A DNA stretch of 64,000 bases from Haberlea rhodopensis (Eukaryota > Streptophyta > Magnoliopsida > Lamiales > Gesneriaceae): the NCBI GenBank assembly GCA_907163345.1, contig CAJQUN010000422.1, positions 248,001 through 312,000 of the forward strand. Direction: 5' to 3'. The position numbers were made by a program, and so were the translations under genes. The number at the start of each line of letters is the position of its first letter. Position 1 is the first letter of the stretch. This document shows positions 23,693 through 35,039 of this stretch, piece after piece. Under the pieces are notes generated by a model, which made no database searches, was not told the origin of the DNA, and was given only the letters and a program-made list of their open reading frames with translations.

Positions 23693-24315
23693 TGATAAGT
23701 TTTCATATATGGTAATTGATACGACTAGAAATAGACACATCTATTACGTTTAATTGTCTACGATTTGGTGTATTTGAATGATTAATTTGATGCATATGTT
23801 ACATAATCGTATATTTGTGTGAATGTAGTACCTAGGGAATTGATCTAACGATGGCGAATAAGGACCAAGAAATTTATTGGAGATGAAAAGGGATCGAAAT
23901 AGGCAATCGCCCCAAACCGCTTGATCGATCGCGCGAGGCAGAAAAATTGAGAAACGAAAAAATGAGGCTCGCGATCGATTGACAAAGTTGGGCAATCGAT
24001 CGGCGGATCAAAAAAAAATGAAAAAAACAAGCGGGCGATCGATCACGAGCTCTATCGATTGATCGCGCCGCAGAGTCCTCAAAAATATGAAAACTTGATT
24101 TTTACCATCCTTGGAAGGTTTTTACCTATCATGCCTTTCTCCTACCATATAACTCGAGCTTGGGGCCTCAAATCAGAATATTCTTCATAATTATTCATAG
24201 TCTAGACCTTAGAATAGAGTTCTTAGATTTTTTATTTCATAGTTTAAAGGCGGCTAGAAAGATCAAGGTGAAGGGGAGAGTGACGATCTCGACGAGCGAC
24301 GATCCATATAGATTG
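23693..24315 (+). repeat. LTR H, 5' part (Tat/Athila-type, plus orientation)
   Basis: It starts TGATAAG and contains GCGATCGATCGC-type motifs at 23903-24069, about 210-375 nt from the start, as in the Athila LTRs. The following text resembles Tat/Athila LTRs read in plus sense. It is cut at 24315 by element D and continues at 52902. No partner LTR of H is in the window. Confidence 0.6.
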
Positions 24316-26340
24316 TCTGACATGGACTCAAGTTCGAGTTGAACCGAGTATGGAAAGTAATGATATATGTAGAGTGGAGAACATAGAATGAAAAACAATG
24401 GAAATGAACTTATTTCTTGGCTTGAAGTAATGCTACATAGCAAGAGATTTCATGTTCATGGTAGTATATGAAAGAGTAGGCATCATACATAGTTGGATAA
24501 ACAAAACAAGGGTACATGAAGTTGAATTTGCATTAGATGTGAATTTCACATGAGTTTGGTTTAACACAAAGAGTGCAATATAAGAGGTGATTTCAGATTT
24601 GAAATCACATAGTTACACCTTGCGCACCTAAATTTCTCTACACAAGCTCCTCTTCAACTCTCACTTGTGCTTGAGGAACTTACTTGACTTAGACTTTGAA
24701 ATCAAACTATCACTTGAGGGAGGAGTGAAAAAAAAGGTAGTTGGTAAGCATGTAGTGGTATATACACTTGTTGTTCAATTATATACATGTGTAGTATGAG
24801 GTTGTGAACATGGTGAAGCATGTTTATGCTTTGTATGAATTGATACTTGATATCATGCAAAGAAATGAGTTGTAATATGCCGGAAAGATGTTTATATGAT
24901 TCTAGGTAATCTTGTGACCAAGATTTTATGGTTTGAATTGAGGTGTAGGTATAAGCTCAAAATCGCCATGTTCTGAAAATTTCAGAGCATCGTGATCGAT
25001 CGCTAGTCAGGGGGAGATTGATCGACGATGCAAAGGAAAAAATAAGGCGGTTTAATACATGGGAGATCGATCGCATGAATGTGACCGATCAATTGCTAGC
25101 AGGCAATCGATCGCATGAAACATAGAGATCGATCGCTGATGGCCAGAAAGTTTTGGCGACCGATCGTGTAAAAGTGGCGATCGATCACATAGGTTAAAAT
25201 GTTGAAAATAATATATTTTGTTTGAATGTGATGGTGAAACCTATTATAACATTTTACATTATTGGTATTCATGTAGCACCATCACAGAGGACATGACAAA
25301 GAGGTGGTTAATCACTGACTCCTACACTTATATATGTTGTACAGCACAACAGGTACGTGTTGACATACAAGTATTGATATTCCATTTATGATTATTATAT
25401 CATGATCTATGAGGATGAAGTATTGTTGATTTAGATATGAGATGGATGATGATATCTTGTTTATGGAGATATGAGATTATTGTGAATATCAGATGTGATT
25501 GGTGCTGCGAGGCACGATGCTGTTGAGATATGTGATTGGTTTTATGATTATTCTATATGTTGAGGTATCGAGTTGATGCCATGAGAGGTATGCTCTTGTT
25601 GGCATATGCTTTGGCTGTTATATTGATGTGGTTGAGGTATCGAGTTGATGCCATGAGAGGTATGCTCTTGTTGGGCATATGCTTTGGCTGTTATATTAAT
25701 TGTTGTTGGGGTATCTAGTTGATGCCATGAGAGGTATGCTCTGGTTGGGCATATGCTATGGCTGTTATAACGTGTGAATACGGAAATATGATATGTGCTG
25801 CTAATATGGGGCGTAAAGGCTGAGCCACTGACATATTAAGCTGAGAGGCATATCATATCGGTCTCATTATAACAGGATGTTGAATGAAATATGTGATGAC
25901 ATATTTGGCCAATTGTATTTTGTTGTATATTGTGTTCTGAGGTATGTACATGGGGCATGTATAGGAACAACTAGAGAGGAGTATTGCAAATGCATGAATT
26001 ACAGGAAGTTGTTTATATCGTATTGCTGCATTATATTGATGTTAGATTGTGAACATAATTTCAATACTAATGTTTTATGTGGTTGTTCTGTAGGGACTCA
26101 TAGCTGGGGAAAAGCCGGGATTGTGAGTCTACCTTCTGCTGCTAGGAGTTATACTGATCGTGAGTGACTGAGTTGTGATGTGTAAATGATATACAAGATG
26201 TGATGTTTATGATCTATGTAAAGGCAAAACATAGTGAAAACCCTTGATCAGTAGTAATCGCATCTTAATCCTGATAAGTAAAGATATGTGATTTACGTAA
26301 TCAAATGTATAATTGAGTATTAAGGTGATGAGGCCCCACA
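24316..26340 (+). repeat. 5' LTR of element D (5'-truncated)
   Basis: 24316-24528 matches 41870-42070, and 25002-26340 matches 51690-52901. It ends GAGGCCCCACA before the primer site. Compared with the 3' LTR, the first ~72 bp from TGTAATGCC are missing. It contains a palindrome-motif cluster (24989-25195), mostly with CpG-to-TpG/CpA changes, and a ~72-bp tandem repeat (25561-25770). The 96-aa frame at 25877 has no recognised function. Confidence 0.82.
25561..25770 (+). repeat. ~72-bp tandem repeat in LTR D (3 copies)
   Basis: The units start at 25561, 25633 and 25708 and carry GAGGTATCGAGTTGATGCC and GCATATGCTTTGGCTG. Within a unit ATGCC and GGCAT can pair. The same repeat, partly deleted, is in the 3' LTR copy (52209-52395). 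In inverse orientation it is in LTR G (54520-54670, 61320-61480). Confidence 0.8.
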
Positions 26341-26345
26341 TTTAG

Positions 26346-26357
26346 TGGTATCAGAGC
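26346..26357 (+). other. Primer binding site of element D (tRNA-iMet)
   Basis: TGGTATCAGAGC lies 5 bases after the LTR end and complements the 3' end of initiator methionine tRNA. It fixes the plus orientation of D. Confidence 0.85.
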
Positions 26358-26514
26358 AATGATTAAATGACTGGGGTGAACAAGAGTAGAGAAAGTGAAT
26401 TAGGGAGATGCCTATTCACTTGAAAGCATGTTATATCCTTACTGTAAAATAGGATGTTGTACTAACATGCTTTATGTGTTTCCATATATTGTTGTTAACC
26501 GTTGTCTTGCAGTA

Positions 26515-26687
26515 TGGTGGTACAACTTGTTATGAATCCCCAAGAATGTTAGAGGGGATGTTGTGAGTGTAACTGTGCTTGTGAATCCCGTTTGTGTACT
26601 ACTATTCCCAGTGGGCCGAGGGCCAGGGGAAATAGATATGCTTATCTGGGGACTTGCCAGTCATTCAGTTTGTGAACGATATATGTA
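26515..26687 (+). pseudogene. Element D gag remnant, N-terminal part
   Basis: After a possible start at 26515 the sequence can be aligned only loosely with the beginning of gag in C (45108) and G, especially the stretch before the PPRFEGTES motif. Stops are frequent. Athila B inserted at 26688, and the gag resumes at 38370. Confidence 0.5.
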
Positions 26688-28000
26688 ATCGCTTTTATTT
26701 TAAACAATTATTTCTTAGTGTAGCGATTCTATACCGCAAGTGCACGGTGTCAAGTTTTAGTATAATGGTCTAAAAGTAAGGATTGTCGTACCCACAGGGA
26801 CTAGTAGTAATTACCAAATTTAACTAGCATTCTATATTTAACCTACGAAATTGGTTGCAAGATAAACTAATTTACTCAACTCCAATATTCAACCGCACCA
26901 CAATAATTAAGATAATCAACAGTAGAGACAAATATCGAGACTTCGGTTCACTTGAGTAATCCCCCACAATTTACCTACTAGTTCTAATTAAAAAAATTAA
27001 TGCATCTAAGGTGACAAGTTTTCCGGTTATATCCAATATACTCTCTCGAGCTATATTAAACCTAACACCGAATTGCAGTACGTAACTCTCGTTCACTTAT
27101 TTAACAATTCAATGTTGCTTACGTTCTATGAAAACCCCTAGCCTTCGATTACTAGATATCTATAGCTATCACTCGTGTATTTGACGTCATCTCTCGATCT
27201 CGGTCTGAAATCCACGGTTTATGTTATTGGTTCCGTATTACAATATCATCTCTCGATCTCAATTGTAAACTAACAACATTCAAAGAGTAGCTAATCCTTT
27301 AAAAGCATTAAAAGCAAAACATAAACTCAAAAATAACAATAACTCAATCAAAAACTAGAATTAAAACTGTGGGTTCATACACAAGATCCCCTTGTCTCGA
27401 TAACAAACTTAGCCTAGCATATTAACGTAAAAACAACGTTTTATAACATCTAACAACATTATAAACATTGGAATTTGAAAATCAAACTAAACAAAGATTC
27501 ATAAATACTAATAAACACTCGATGTTGAATCGTGCGTCGATCCGTTGTTCCCGTCTCTAGCTGCGTTCCGTTGTTCTCGTCATGAATCGTCTTCGATTGT
27601 GGCGATCGATCGGCTTCATCTTTTTCTCCTCGGCGATCGGTCTCTCGAGATAGGCGATCGATCGCCTATATGTTCAACCCCTAGGCGATCGATCGCTTGG
27701 TTTGTTGCGATCGATCGCCTATCGCTTCAAAATTCCACAGCTCTCTGGATTCAGGCGATCGATCGCCTGTTGCTTTTATCATCTTTTTAGTATTTTTCAC
27801 ATTTTTTCCCATGGCTTGACTCATCTTGTCACAGTTCCACATTCTAGTCCATAAAATGGGGTTTTTCCAGTATTTCTTGCACTTCTACTGGATCCCTGGA
27901 AATATAACAAAACACAACCAAAAGTATAAAATCTTCCAAGAATCACTATAAAAATCGCAAGAAATATATGCAAATATAAGTGTAAAAATGACACTTATCA
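26688..28000 (-). repeat. 3' LTR of Athila B
   Basis: 1313 bp, ATCGCTTTT...CACTTATCA on the plus strand. In element sense it starts TGATAAGTG and ends AAGCGAT. Palindrome motifs lie at 27600-27768, about 230-400 nt from the LTR start; five contain the exact CGATCGATCG core. The 81-aa frame at 27545 is produced by these motifs. Confidence 0.92.
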
Positions 28001-29420
28001 ACTCCCCCAAACTTGACTCTTGATCGTCCTCGAGCAAGAAAAGAATTAAAAACAGTGAATTCACAACAGATAAGTGACATGGATCATTTCGTGCTCATAT
28101 GTTTATTTCAGAACTTTTACTCATACCACAACAAAAAATCCTTCAAATCGTTGGACACAAAGTGTTTTCTCTTTAAGTCAAATAACAGTTTCAAATTTGG
28201 AACGTGTGTGTGTGCTGTTGTCAACCCCAAGTATCATACAATCATCATAGATCAAAACAGTGTTAATCGATAACAATCAAGATTTTCATCGAGTATCTCA
28301 TATACCTAATTTTCAAGCACTTCTCCACTAATGTAATCAATTCCTAGACTTGGATCAAAAGGACTTTTAATGCTTATAATGTTAGGCCTTTTGGTGTCGG
28401 TTACAAAGAAAAGATAGGATAAGCACAAAGAAGAGAGTATATCATGTAAAGTTCATTTTTATGCAGCACATATCAGATTTCTCTTACTTTTCTTTTAGCC
28501 TTGCCCGCTTTGGGTCTTATTCAATCACTTTTTCTTTTTTTTTTTCTTTTTTCTTTTTCAAGGCTTTCTCTATCCTTTTCTTTTTCTCATTCACAAACTC
28601 TTTTCACAATAAGCTCATCAAATATAGACATCTTTGTGCATCTAATGAGATTCATTATACTCCCTTGGGTGACGATAAAAATTTTCAATTTTTTTGGCTA
28701 AACAAGGTAGGTATAATGAGTTTATCAACAAAAGTCGAATGGTGGCTAATTTCCATTCTTATTCAATCAAGCTCAAAGTTGGACACTATGGATAATTGTA
28801 GACAAGGTAGGCTTGAAAGGCTCAAACGTTCCAAAGATCGCCTAAATCATATCCAAGTCTAGTTCATAATTATAAAAATTTTGCCTCAAAATGCCATCAT
28901 CAAATAGGTTCTATGATTACTCTAAGATGCTCAAGACATGTCATCAAGTTCACACATATCATCACTACTTTAAATGTCATCAACAAGTTCATGACTCAAT
29001 GTGCTCAATTTATTCCTCATTTTCAACATGTCAACTCAACTCAAAAAATATTCACAACATGTTTACAATCATCAAGACTCAAGTCATAAGTAGAGTAAAA
29101 CTAATATCATCATGGCATGGAGTCACTATTTTAATCCAATTACACTAAAAACAACTTTCCATGCTCTTCATCAGAATCATCAATATTAAGCTAAAATCAT
29201 AGATTCCACAGCAGTAGACATGTTCAGACACACAATTAAACAAATTAAGACTCAGAATCAACACCATGCACACCCCAAATATAAGCAAAAACACAATTCT
29301 CATATCCACAATATCAAATGGCAGTTCAACACTGCTCCCCCAAACTTAAGTAATACATTGTCCTCAATGTAGTGAATATGAATAAATAATAGGACAACGT
29401 AATACCTGTGGTGACAACCA
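28001..29420 (-). other. PPT and 3' UTR of Athila B
   Basis: GTTTGGGGGAGT on the minus strand (28001-28012) is the polypurine tract. The rest, up to the third ORF, is non-coding and similar along most of its length to 8592-9970 of Athila A, although the two elements have diverged. Frames here (28013-28862) are chance. Confidence 0.78.
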
Positions 29421-30622
29421 TCAGTGGTCATCACCCTCATTCGCATCGGCATCGCCATCATCATCATCGTCGTCATCGGTGGGTGGCGGGTATGGCTGGA
29501 GAGTGGGTGGCGTGGGGAAAACCAAGTGGGGGTGAGCTTGAGCCGCGACTGTATGCCAATCATAGGAGAGCTGCAGGAACTCTCTCATTTCTGTGCATAA
29601 TTCGTCCTGATTCTGTAAAATCTCCTCTTGGTTGCGCCGAAGTCGTCTATTCTCGCTCTGCAGTAATCTTTGTCGAAAATTCATAGCCATCAACTCCTCC
29701 TCGAGAGATTGGAACCGTTGAGCATTGGTGGTTGGGTTGGCTATTGTAGAATAGCGACGTGGACTAGGACGGCTCAATGACTCGGGCTGCTCGGCCGCTT
29801 GTGATGGCCCTGGTTCTGACTCGGGCTCCGGCGACGGTCGAGGAAGGCGAAGAGGGATGAATGGCACACTTGTCTCCTCATGAGACTCCCAAGGTACTTG
29901 TTCCTGGCGGCACAGCTCAGTGACTAAAGACGGAAAGGGTAGACCAATCGTGGTAGAGCCTTCCACCGCTAATTTCATCGAGGAGTATATGATGCTCCCA
30001 ATATCCACCGAGCAGCGCGTCATGATAGCAAAAACCAACACCGCTCTCTCCTTGGTAACCACGGCAGTGTGAGTAGATGGAAGGACTCGATGAGAAATAA
30101 ATGTAAACCAGATGTCTGCCTCTGGTTTCAACTGAGTTTTCTTGCAATGTCTGATCTGCCCCTCCGAATTCAGAATTCATTCCGCCCCTGCCCCACATAT
30201 GGTCTCAAGCACTTCATTGTAGTCAAGGTGGTGATGCATATAAGCAGAGTACACATCATCTCTGATATTCGGCATCTCCTATATGCGATTGATGTGTTCG
30301 CTATCAAAAAGGAACTTCTTCCGCCGAATGGTTAGATATGGTCCGTTTGCTTTGACCTTAAAGTTGGCATAGAATTCCTTGACTACGGGGATGACGGCAT
30401 GGCAAGGGGGTGACACAAAGCGCAACCAACCACGGCGTTCCGCCTCTCGGAGGATGGCCGAATCGGGTGTGTCCATTTCCATTCCCCTCTCCTTACCAAG
30501 GGCCTAGCATGCCATTTGTCATAGAATTCAGATGCGGCATGGTTAGCAAAACGGGTCGTGTCATAAGTCGGGGTGGGGGCTGAAGCGGAAGCCCCTCCTC
30601 TTGGCTTCTTTCTAGGTGCCAT
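29421..30622 (-). pseudogene. Athila B third ORF (env-position plant retrotransposon protein), broken
   Basis: It lies downstream of pol in the position where Athila elements carry an extra ORF. The start is at 30622 (MAPRKKPRGG). It continues with RRGWLRFVSPPCHAVIPVV and FDSEHINRI in another frame (30482-30279), then a 236-aa frame (30131-29421). The last part has a Pro/Glu-rich middle, a predicted coiled-coil (QSLEEELMAMN... to about 29590) and an acidic Asp-rich tail. The RGW...VREFY...IN pattern resembles the domain annotated as putative plant transposon protein. Function is unknown, and no clear signal peptide or membrane span is evident. At least two frameshifts and some stops break it. 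Confidence 0.6.
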
Positions 30623-31427
30623 GATATGAAATGTATGAAAACGACAAGCATCGCCTCAATAAGTTCCTACAAAGTCCAACTTGCCTCACACCACTTTCAA
30701 GAATTCACCTCTAAATTTCGAAACGTTGATGGTATGTGGTCCTTGGATTGGAGGAATCTTCACTTTGTGCTTGAATGTCCACCGTAGCTTGTAATCTGTA
30801 GAAGAAATTTGCACAACATAGCTAATTGTAGTGGAGAGGAAAGGAATTTGTTCTTGTATGAAGATTTGAGAGGAGATTTGGAAGGAAATTGGGGATTTGG
30901 GGATTTAGGGATTTGAGAGGAGGAGGTGTGGTGAAATTGTGCTGAGTGAGTGAATCGAGGCTTTTTTAAAAACAACAAATCGCGACAGGCGATCGCTCGC
31001 CTCATATGATGCGATCGATCGCCTGTGTCCAATAGCCATTTTGTAAAAAAAATTTGTTGAGGCGATCGATCGCCTAATTTTAAGCAATCGATCGCCTGCC
31101 TCCAGTGGCTTTTGTATAAATTTTAAGTTCAAGACGATCGATCGCCTCATATGATGCGATCGATCGCCTGACTCCAGTAGCGATTGGCGATTTTTGCTTA
31201 ACAAGGCGATCGATCGCCTCATATGGAGCGATTGATCGCCTGCCTCCAGTGAAATTTTTTTTTTTTTTTTTTTTTTAGCAAGCTATTTCCTACAAAGAAG
31301 AAAATTTAAAGAGTTAAAATCCAAACCAAAATCATGAAACTATTTACTAAATTCAAAAACGAAGGAAAACGAGGAAAAATTAGTTCTTGAGTTATAGTCC
31401 CAAGCTGGACTTCTTGCGTATGTCGCT
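30623..31427 (-). other. Pol-ORF3 spacer of Athila B with palindrome array and poly-T
   Basis: Non-coding. It contains four ~72-bp tandem units (starts 30987, 31060, 31132, 31204), each with two GCGATCGATCGC-type palindromes separated by CTCATATGATG or similar and followed by CTG(C/A)CTCCAGT. A run of about 22 T (A in element sense) follows at 31255-31276. Confidence 0.82.
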
Positions 31428-32790
31428 TCATTCAACGAAATGGACAGTGGTGCACTCCGGTATACTGAAATCATGCCCGTGGTAGTGCTTCAATCGCTGT
31501 GCATTCACTGTGAACGTTCCATTGGTTGGATCATAGAGCTCGATTGCACCCGAGGGAAGCACCTTGGAAATGCGGAATGGTCCGGACCAACGAGATTTAA
31601 GCTTGCCTGGAAACAGCCGTAATTTGGAGTTAAATAATAACACCATATCTCCTTCCTTGAAATCACGTTGACTGATCCTTGCGTCATGCCATTTTTTTTG
31701 TCTTTTCTTTGTAGATCTTGGAATTCTCGTATGATTGGTTCCGAAACTCTTCCATTTCGTTCACTTGGAGGAGACGGTGATCACCTGCAGCAGTTAAGTC
31801 GAAGTTTAGATTCTTTATTGCCCAATATGCTTTATGTTCAAGTTGAACCGGAAGATACATGTTTTTCCAAAAACCAACCTGTATGGTGTGGTGCCAATAG
31901 GTGTTTTATATGCAGTTCTATATGCCCATAAAGCATCATCTAACCGTAAGGACCAGTCTTTTCGAGAAGTATTGACAGTTTTTTTCTAAAATGCGTTTTA
32001 CTTCCCTATTCGACACTTCCACTTGCCCACAAGTTTGTGGATGGTAAGGTGTTGCAACTTTGTGGGTGACTCCATATTTGCTTAAGAGTTTGTCAAAAAG
32101 TTTGTTGCAAAAATGTGACCCACCGTCACTAATGATTGCCCGAGGGGTGCCAAATCGAGTAAAAATATGTTTTTTTCAAAAACTGCACCACCACTCTAGC
32201 ATCATTAGTGCGAGAAGCTGCAGCCTCAACCCATTTTGACACATAGTCGACTGCAACTAGTATATAGTAGTGTGAACATGAAACTGGAAATGGTCCCATA
32301 AAGTCGATGCCCCAAACATCGAACAATTCACATTCAAGAATATTGTTCAAAGGCATCTCCTGTCTCCTAGAAATGTTACCAGTTCGTTGACATCTATCAC
32401 AAGCTGAAACATACCTGTATGCATCTTTAAATAATGTAGGCCAATAAAATCCAGATTTCAGTATCTTTGCAGCAGTTTTGGTTGGACCCATGTGTCCCCC
32501 TACCTCGCGATCATGACAATGGCTCAATATAGATGACATCTCCTCCTCTGGGACACACCTCCTGATCATGTTGTCTGCACAAACTTTGAACAACAATGGT
32601 TCCTCCCACATGTAGTGTTTAACATCAGATAAGAATTTCTTCTTTTGATAAAAGGTCATTTGTGGAAGGATACCGCTAACCAAATAGTTTGCAAAATCGG
32701 CATACCAAGGTAGGGCAAGAACTTCACAGAGCTGTTCATCGGGGAATTTTTCGTTGATTTCTTCCACTTCATTATCATGTTTCTCAATTT
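31428..32790 (-). pseudogene. Athila B integrase
   Basis: The zinc-binding region (CHDREVGGHMG ... CDRCQRTGN), first catalytic Asp (WGIDFMGPF), second Asp (SDGGSHF) and Glu region (QVEVSNRE) are all recognisable, as is the C-terminal RWSGPFRISKVLP tail ending at 31428. A frameshift near 32160 in an A run (after VVVQFLKKT) separates the N-terminal part from the second Asp, and others follow before 31650. If intact it would insert element DNA into the chromosome. No chromodomain is present, as expected for Athila. Confidence 0.88.
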
Positions 32791-33469
32791 CAACATCAAT
32801 CCTAGATAAATGATCCGCCACTACGTTCTCTACACCCCTCTTATCCTTAATTTCTAAGTCAAATTCTTGCAATAAGAGAATCCATCGGATTAAACGTGCT
32901 TTTGCGTCTTTTTTAGCAAGAAGATATTTAAGTGCCGAGTGATCAGTTTACACAATTACTTTTGATAGACAAAGATAAGAGTGAAACTTATCGAAAGCAA
33001 ATACTACTGCTAGAAGTTCTTTCTCAGTGGTGGCATAATTTTGTTGTGCCTCATTTAAAGTTCTACTAGCATAGTAAATAGTATGAAATACCTTATTCCT
33101 TCTTTGTCCCAATACTGCTCCGACAGCTATGTCACTAGCATCACACATCAACTCAAATGGTATATCCCAGTCAGGTGCTATCAAAATAGGTGTTGTTACC
33201 AATCTCTCCTTTAGTGTCTCAAATGCCTGCAAGCAATCAGCATTAAAATCAAATGGTGCTTCTTTAGTCAACAAATGAGATAAAGGTTTTGAAATTTTAG
33301 AAAAATCCTTTATAAATCGTCTATAGAGCCCAGCATGGCCTAAGAAACTGCAAATTCCCTTCACTGATACTGGTGGAGGTAGTTCATGTATCACTTGTAC
33401 CTTTGCTCGATCCACTTCAATACCCTTTTGGGATATTTTATGGCCCAAGACTATACCTTCTTGTACCAT
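32791..33469 (-). pseudogene. Athila B RNase H domain
   Basis: The connection region (FLGHAGLYRRFIKDF) is followed by RNase H motifs CDASD and YASRTLNEAQ, then TTEKELLAVVFA, and later TDHSALKYL and VADHLSRI. A stop (TAA) at about 32948 replaces the Tyr before TDHSALK. It follows RT directly. Confidence 0.88.
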
Positions 33470-33484
33470 GAAGTGACACTTCTC

Positions 33485-34378
33485 TCAGTTTACTACTAAG
33501 CTGTTCTCCTCACACCTTGTCAATACGAGATCAAGATTATGCAGACATGCATCAAATGAATTTCCAAACACAGAAAAATCATCCATGAATACTTCTAAAA
33601 ACATTCCTACCATGTCATGGAATATCGACATCATGCATCTTTGAAACGTAGCAGGTGCATTACATAACCCAAATGGCATTCTCCTAAATGCAAATGTACC
33701 ATAAGGACAAGTGAATGCGGTCTTCTCTTGGTCCTCAGGTGCAATTGCTATCTGATTATATCCCGAATAACCATCTAGGAAGCAATAATAATCATACCCA
33801 GCTAGTCTCTCTATCATTTGATCAATGAAAGGAAGGGGGAAGTGATCCTTACGTGTAGCTTCATTAAGTTTTCTATAGTCAATACAGACTCTCCAACCAG
33901 TGACTGTTCTAGTAGGTATTAATTCATTCTTTTCATTGGTAATAACAGTCATACCTCCTTTCTTTGGTACACATTGCACCGGACTCACCCATGCACTATC
34001 TGAGATAGGATAGTTAATACCTGCATCGAATAGCTTAATCACTTCCGCCTTGACTACTTCCTGCATCTTTGGATTCAAACGGCATTGTGGTTGCACCAAC
34101 GGCTTGTAAGTGTCTTCCATCAAAATTTTATGCATGCACATCGATGGGCTTATTCCTTTTATGTCCGCCACTTTCCATGCAAAGGCTTGCTTGTGCTCCC
34201 TCAAAATCCTAAGGAGCTTCTCCTCGTCAATACCTGTCAAAGATGAAGACACAATTACTGGTAGCGAATTATTATTACCCAAATAAACATACTTGAGGTG
34301 AGTTGGTAGGGTCTTGAGTTCAAGATTGGGTGGTTCTTCAATTGAAGATTTTTGTGGCTTGATGTCCCTTTCTCCCAA
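33485..34378 (-). pseudogene. Athila B reverse transcriptase
   Basis: 297 open codons with RT motifs in order: WVSPVQCVPKKGG, WRVCIDYRKLNEAT, FPLPFIDQMIERLAG, CFLDGYSGYNQI, FAFRRMPFGLCNAPATFQ and the catalytic FMDDFSVFG. It ends in a TGA created by loss of about two bases in the usual NWEKCHFM region near 33485. The upstream 70 residues are linker. RT would copy element RNA into DNA in the particle. Confidence 0.93.
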
Positions 34379-34383
34379 CTCTC

Positions 34384-35007
34384 CTAAATTATTGATTTGA
34401 CGTCTAATGTAAGGAGGGCTCGCATCTGAGCAACAATCTCTTGTTCTTCTTCATCCTCAAGCATGTCCTCATCATTAGTGAGATAAGCTTCCACTGCATC
34501 TTTGCATTCTGTTCGAAATACCATGTCAGATAACACATCAACATGGTCAATACTAAAACACATATGCTCGTCATGTGGGTGTTTCATAGCCTTAAAAACA
34601 TTAAAAGTAACTTGATCCTCCCCTACACGGAGGATCAACTTCCCTTGATGCACATCTATGCGTGCTTTGCCAGTGGCTAAGAATGGTCTTCCCAAGATCA
34701 AGGGCATTTCAGCATCTTCTTCCATATCTAACACGAGAAAATCCACCGGGAAAATGAATTTATCCACTTTGACAAGTACATCCTCGATGAGTCCTCGAGG
34801 GTAGGTGATAGATCTATCCACCAGTTGAAGTGACACTGTAGTGGGTTTAGGCTCGCCTAATCCCAACTTCCTGAAAATTGACAGTGGCATTAAATTAATA
34901 CTCGCACCCAGATCACACAAAGATTTAGTAAATGAAATAGAGCCAATGGTGCAGGGTATAGAGAAACTCCCTGGATCTTTTAACTTAGGAGGCAATTTGT
35001 TTTGCAC
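34384..35007 (-). pseudogene. Athila B aspartic protease
   Basis: A 207-codon frame with CDLGASINLMP (active site Asp-Leu-Gly-Ala, the Athila form) and the later hydrophobic ILGRPFLATG. It would cut the Gag-Pol polyprotein. It is followed within 6 bp by the RT frame. The segment upstream (35008-35153) is out of frame. Confidence 0.88.
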
Positions 35008-35039
35008 AATCGCTGAACCTCTGTTAACTTACCGTCTCA

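Noticed and set aside
25877..26167. 96-aa frame in LTR D, partly kept in the other LTR (52472-52732)
   Set aside because: The second copy has a different C-terminus after indels. There is no domain and it is not found in the homologous LTR G.
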